Positions 63,374 to 64,000 of a DNA stretch of 64,000 nt are shown piece by piece (within the stretch, counting starts at the first letter, position 1; the number at the start of each line of letters is the position of its first letter). Made by a program: the position numbers and the translations under genes. The notes under the pieces are model-generated. The model was not told the DNA's origin, ran no database searches, and was given only the letters and a program-made list of their open reading frames with translations. The stretch comes from Magnetospirillum sp. ME-1 (GTDB taxonomy: Bacteria; Pseudomonadota; Alphaproteobacteria; Rhodospirillales; Magnetospirillaceae): NCBI RefSeq assembly GCF_002105535.1, contig NZ_CP015848.1, positions 3,018,926 to 3,082,925 of the forward strand. Reading direction: 5' to 3'.

Positions 63374-64000
63374 TTAGCCCTCGATGCAATCCTCGACGGT
63401 GTAGCGGCCGGGCTTCAGGGCCTGGACCAGCACCGCCATGTTGCCGGGCTTGTGCTCGTTACGCAGCATCTTCATGTGGGCCAGCGGGATGTCGTCCCAC
63501 GAATAGACCTCGGACATGCAAGGATCGATGCGGCGCTCGATGACCAGCTGGTTGGCCTGGGCCGACTGCAGCAGGTTGGCGAAGTGGCTGCCCTGGATGC
63601 GCTTCTGGCGCATCCACACGAAGCGGGCGTCGAAGGTCAGGTTGTAGCCGGTGGTGCCGGCGCAGAACACGACCATGCCGCCGCGCTTCACCACGTTGCA
63701 CGATACCGGGAAGGTGGATTCGCCGGGATGCTCGAACACGAAGTCGACGTCGTTGCCCTTGCCGGTGATGTCCCAGATGGCCTTGCCGAACTCGCGGGTC
63801 TTCTTCATGTAGTCGGAGAAGGCCTTGGGGTCGCCGTCCACGTCGGGCAACTGGCCCCAGCAGTCGAAGTTCTTGCGGTTGATGACGCCCTTGGCGCCCA
63901 GGCCGAGGACGAATTCGCGCTTGTCCTCTTCCGAGATCACGCCGATGGCGTTGGCGCCCGACACGGCGATCAGCTGGATGGCCATGGAGCCCAGGCCGCC
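63374..64000 (-). CDS. ccr: Crotonyl-CoA carboxylase/reductase C-terminal part, truncated by window edge
   Basis: The last 208 residues of a zinc-less medium-chain dehydrogenase/reductase. The nucleotide-binding region (GGLGSMAIQLIAVSGANAIGVIS), FEHPGESTFPVSCNVVKRGGMVVFCAGTTGYN and RQKRIQGSHFANLLQ with AHMKMLRNEHKPGNMAVLV are typical of Ccr. It reductively carboxylates crotonyl-CoA to ethylmalonyl-CoA with NADPH and CO2. The 5' part lies outside the window. It is followed by a strong terminator and then mcd. Confidence 0.93.
   Translation of the reverse strand, partial: GGLGSMAIQLIAVSGANAIGVISEEDKREFVLGLGAKGVINRKNFDCWGQLPDVDGDPKAFSDYMKKTREFGKAIWDITGKGNDVDFVFEHPGESTFPVSCNVVKRGGMVVFCAGTTGYNLTFDARFVWMRQKRIQGSHFANLLQSAQANQLVIERRIDPCMSEVYSWDDIPLAHMKMLRNEHKPGNMAVLVQALKPGRYTVEDCIEG

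Overview
The window (about 67% GC by eye, densely coded, many 4-nt ATGA/GTGA start-stop overlaps) looks like chromosomal DNA of a free-living alphaproteobacterium of the Rhodospirillales, most like Magnetospirillum/Phaeospirillum. That placement is an inference from gene content and protein style: a ChvG/ChvI-type two-component pair, System I cytochrome c maturation, ethylmalonyl-CoA pathway genes, a CbiX/CbiG-type cobalamin pathway, and a PAS/MCP chemoreceptor set. I see no rRNA, tRNA, transposase, integrase, phage gene or CRISPR array. The region reads as core/accessory chromosome rather than a mobile island.

Layout. 1-4.3 kb: signalling block (end of a SpoIIE-type phosphatase, a secreted two-copy DUF1566 protein, a stand-alone PAS protein and a methyl-accepting protein lacking a sensor domain). 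4.3-9.4 kb: an SLC13-type anion transporter divergent from a GntR regulator, then a large AsmA/DUF748 envelope protein. 9.5-16.4 kb: the cytochrome c maturation locus, with ccmAB on the plus strand and ccmC-D-E-F-G-H-I on the minus strand. 16.5-22.3 kb: a Tat-exported two-subunit molybdopterin oxidoreductase, a SYLF-domain protein and a ChvG/ChvI-like pair. 22.4-25.1 kb: a cobalamin riboswitch followed by the cobalt importer cbiMNQO. 25.1-30 kb: rhodanese, a small Cys-rich secreted protein, an aldolase-SDR fusion, an M23 peptidase and a single-TM protein. 30.1-33.6 kb: a 1156-residue iron-sulfur flavoprotein that fuses a GltD/NfnB-like half to a PyrK/NfnA-like half. 33.6-43.8 kb: nucleoside-recognition membrane protein, mutS, malic enzyme, PhoR-like kinase, Bcr-type MFS pump, YgjP-like metalloprotease. 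43.9-51.9 kb: cobalamin biosynthesis (cobQ, cobD/cbiB, cbiX, cobH, cobL, cobI, cbiG-cobJ). 51.9-60.8 kb: a lipoprotein M48 protease, then a minus-strand gpmI-envC-ctpA-yibQ-rppH block for peptidoglycan remodelling. 60.8-64 kb: two hypothetical genes, then methylsuccinyl-CoA dehydrogenase and the C-terminal part of crotonyl-CoA carboxylase/reductase.

How parts connect. Riboswitch-controlled cobalt uptake and the early-cobalt-insertion cob genes serve B12 synthesis. The ethylmalonyl-CoA pathway at the right end needs a B12-dependent mutase, so the two are metabolically linked. The ccm locus serves respiratory c-type cytochromes.

The most unusual structural signal is a family of 75-105 bp imperfect inverted repeats beginning and ending with TGTCATCCCG/CGGGATGACA. 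There are five copies, and one lies inside the 5' end of ccmH, where it is translated in frame as the N-region of the signal peptide. Two other inverted-repeat families each have one copy. The only gene-free stretch above 300 bp (22217-22694) holds one repeat copy and the cobalamin riboswitch with its leader.
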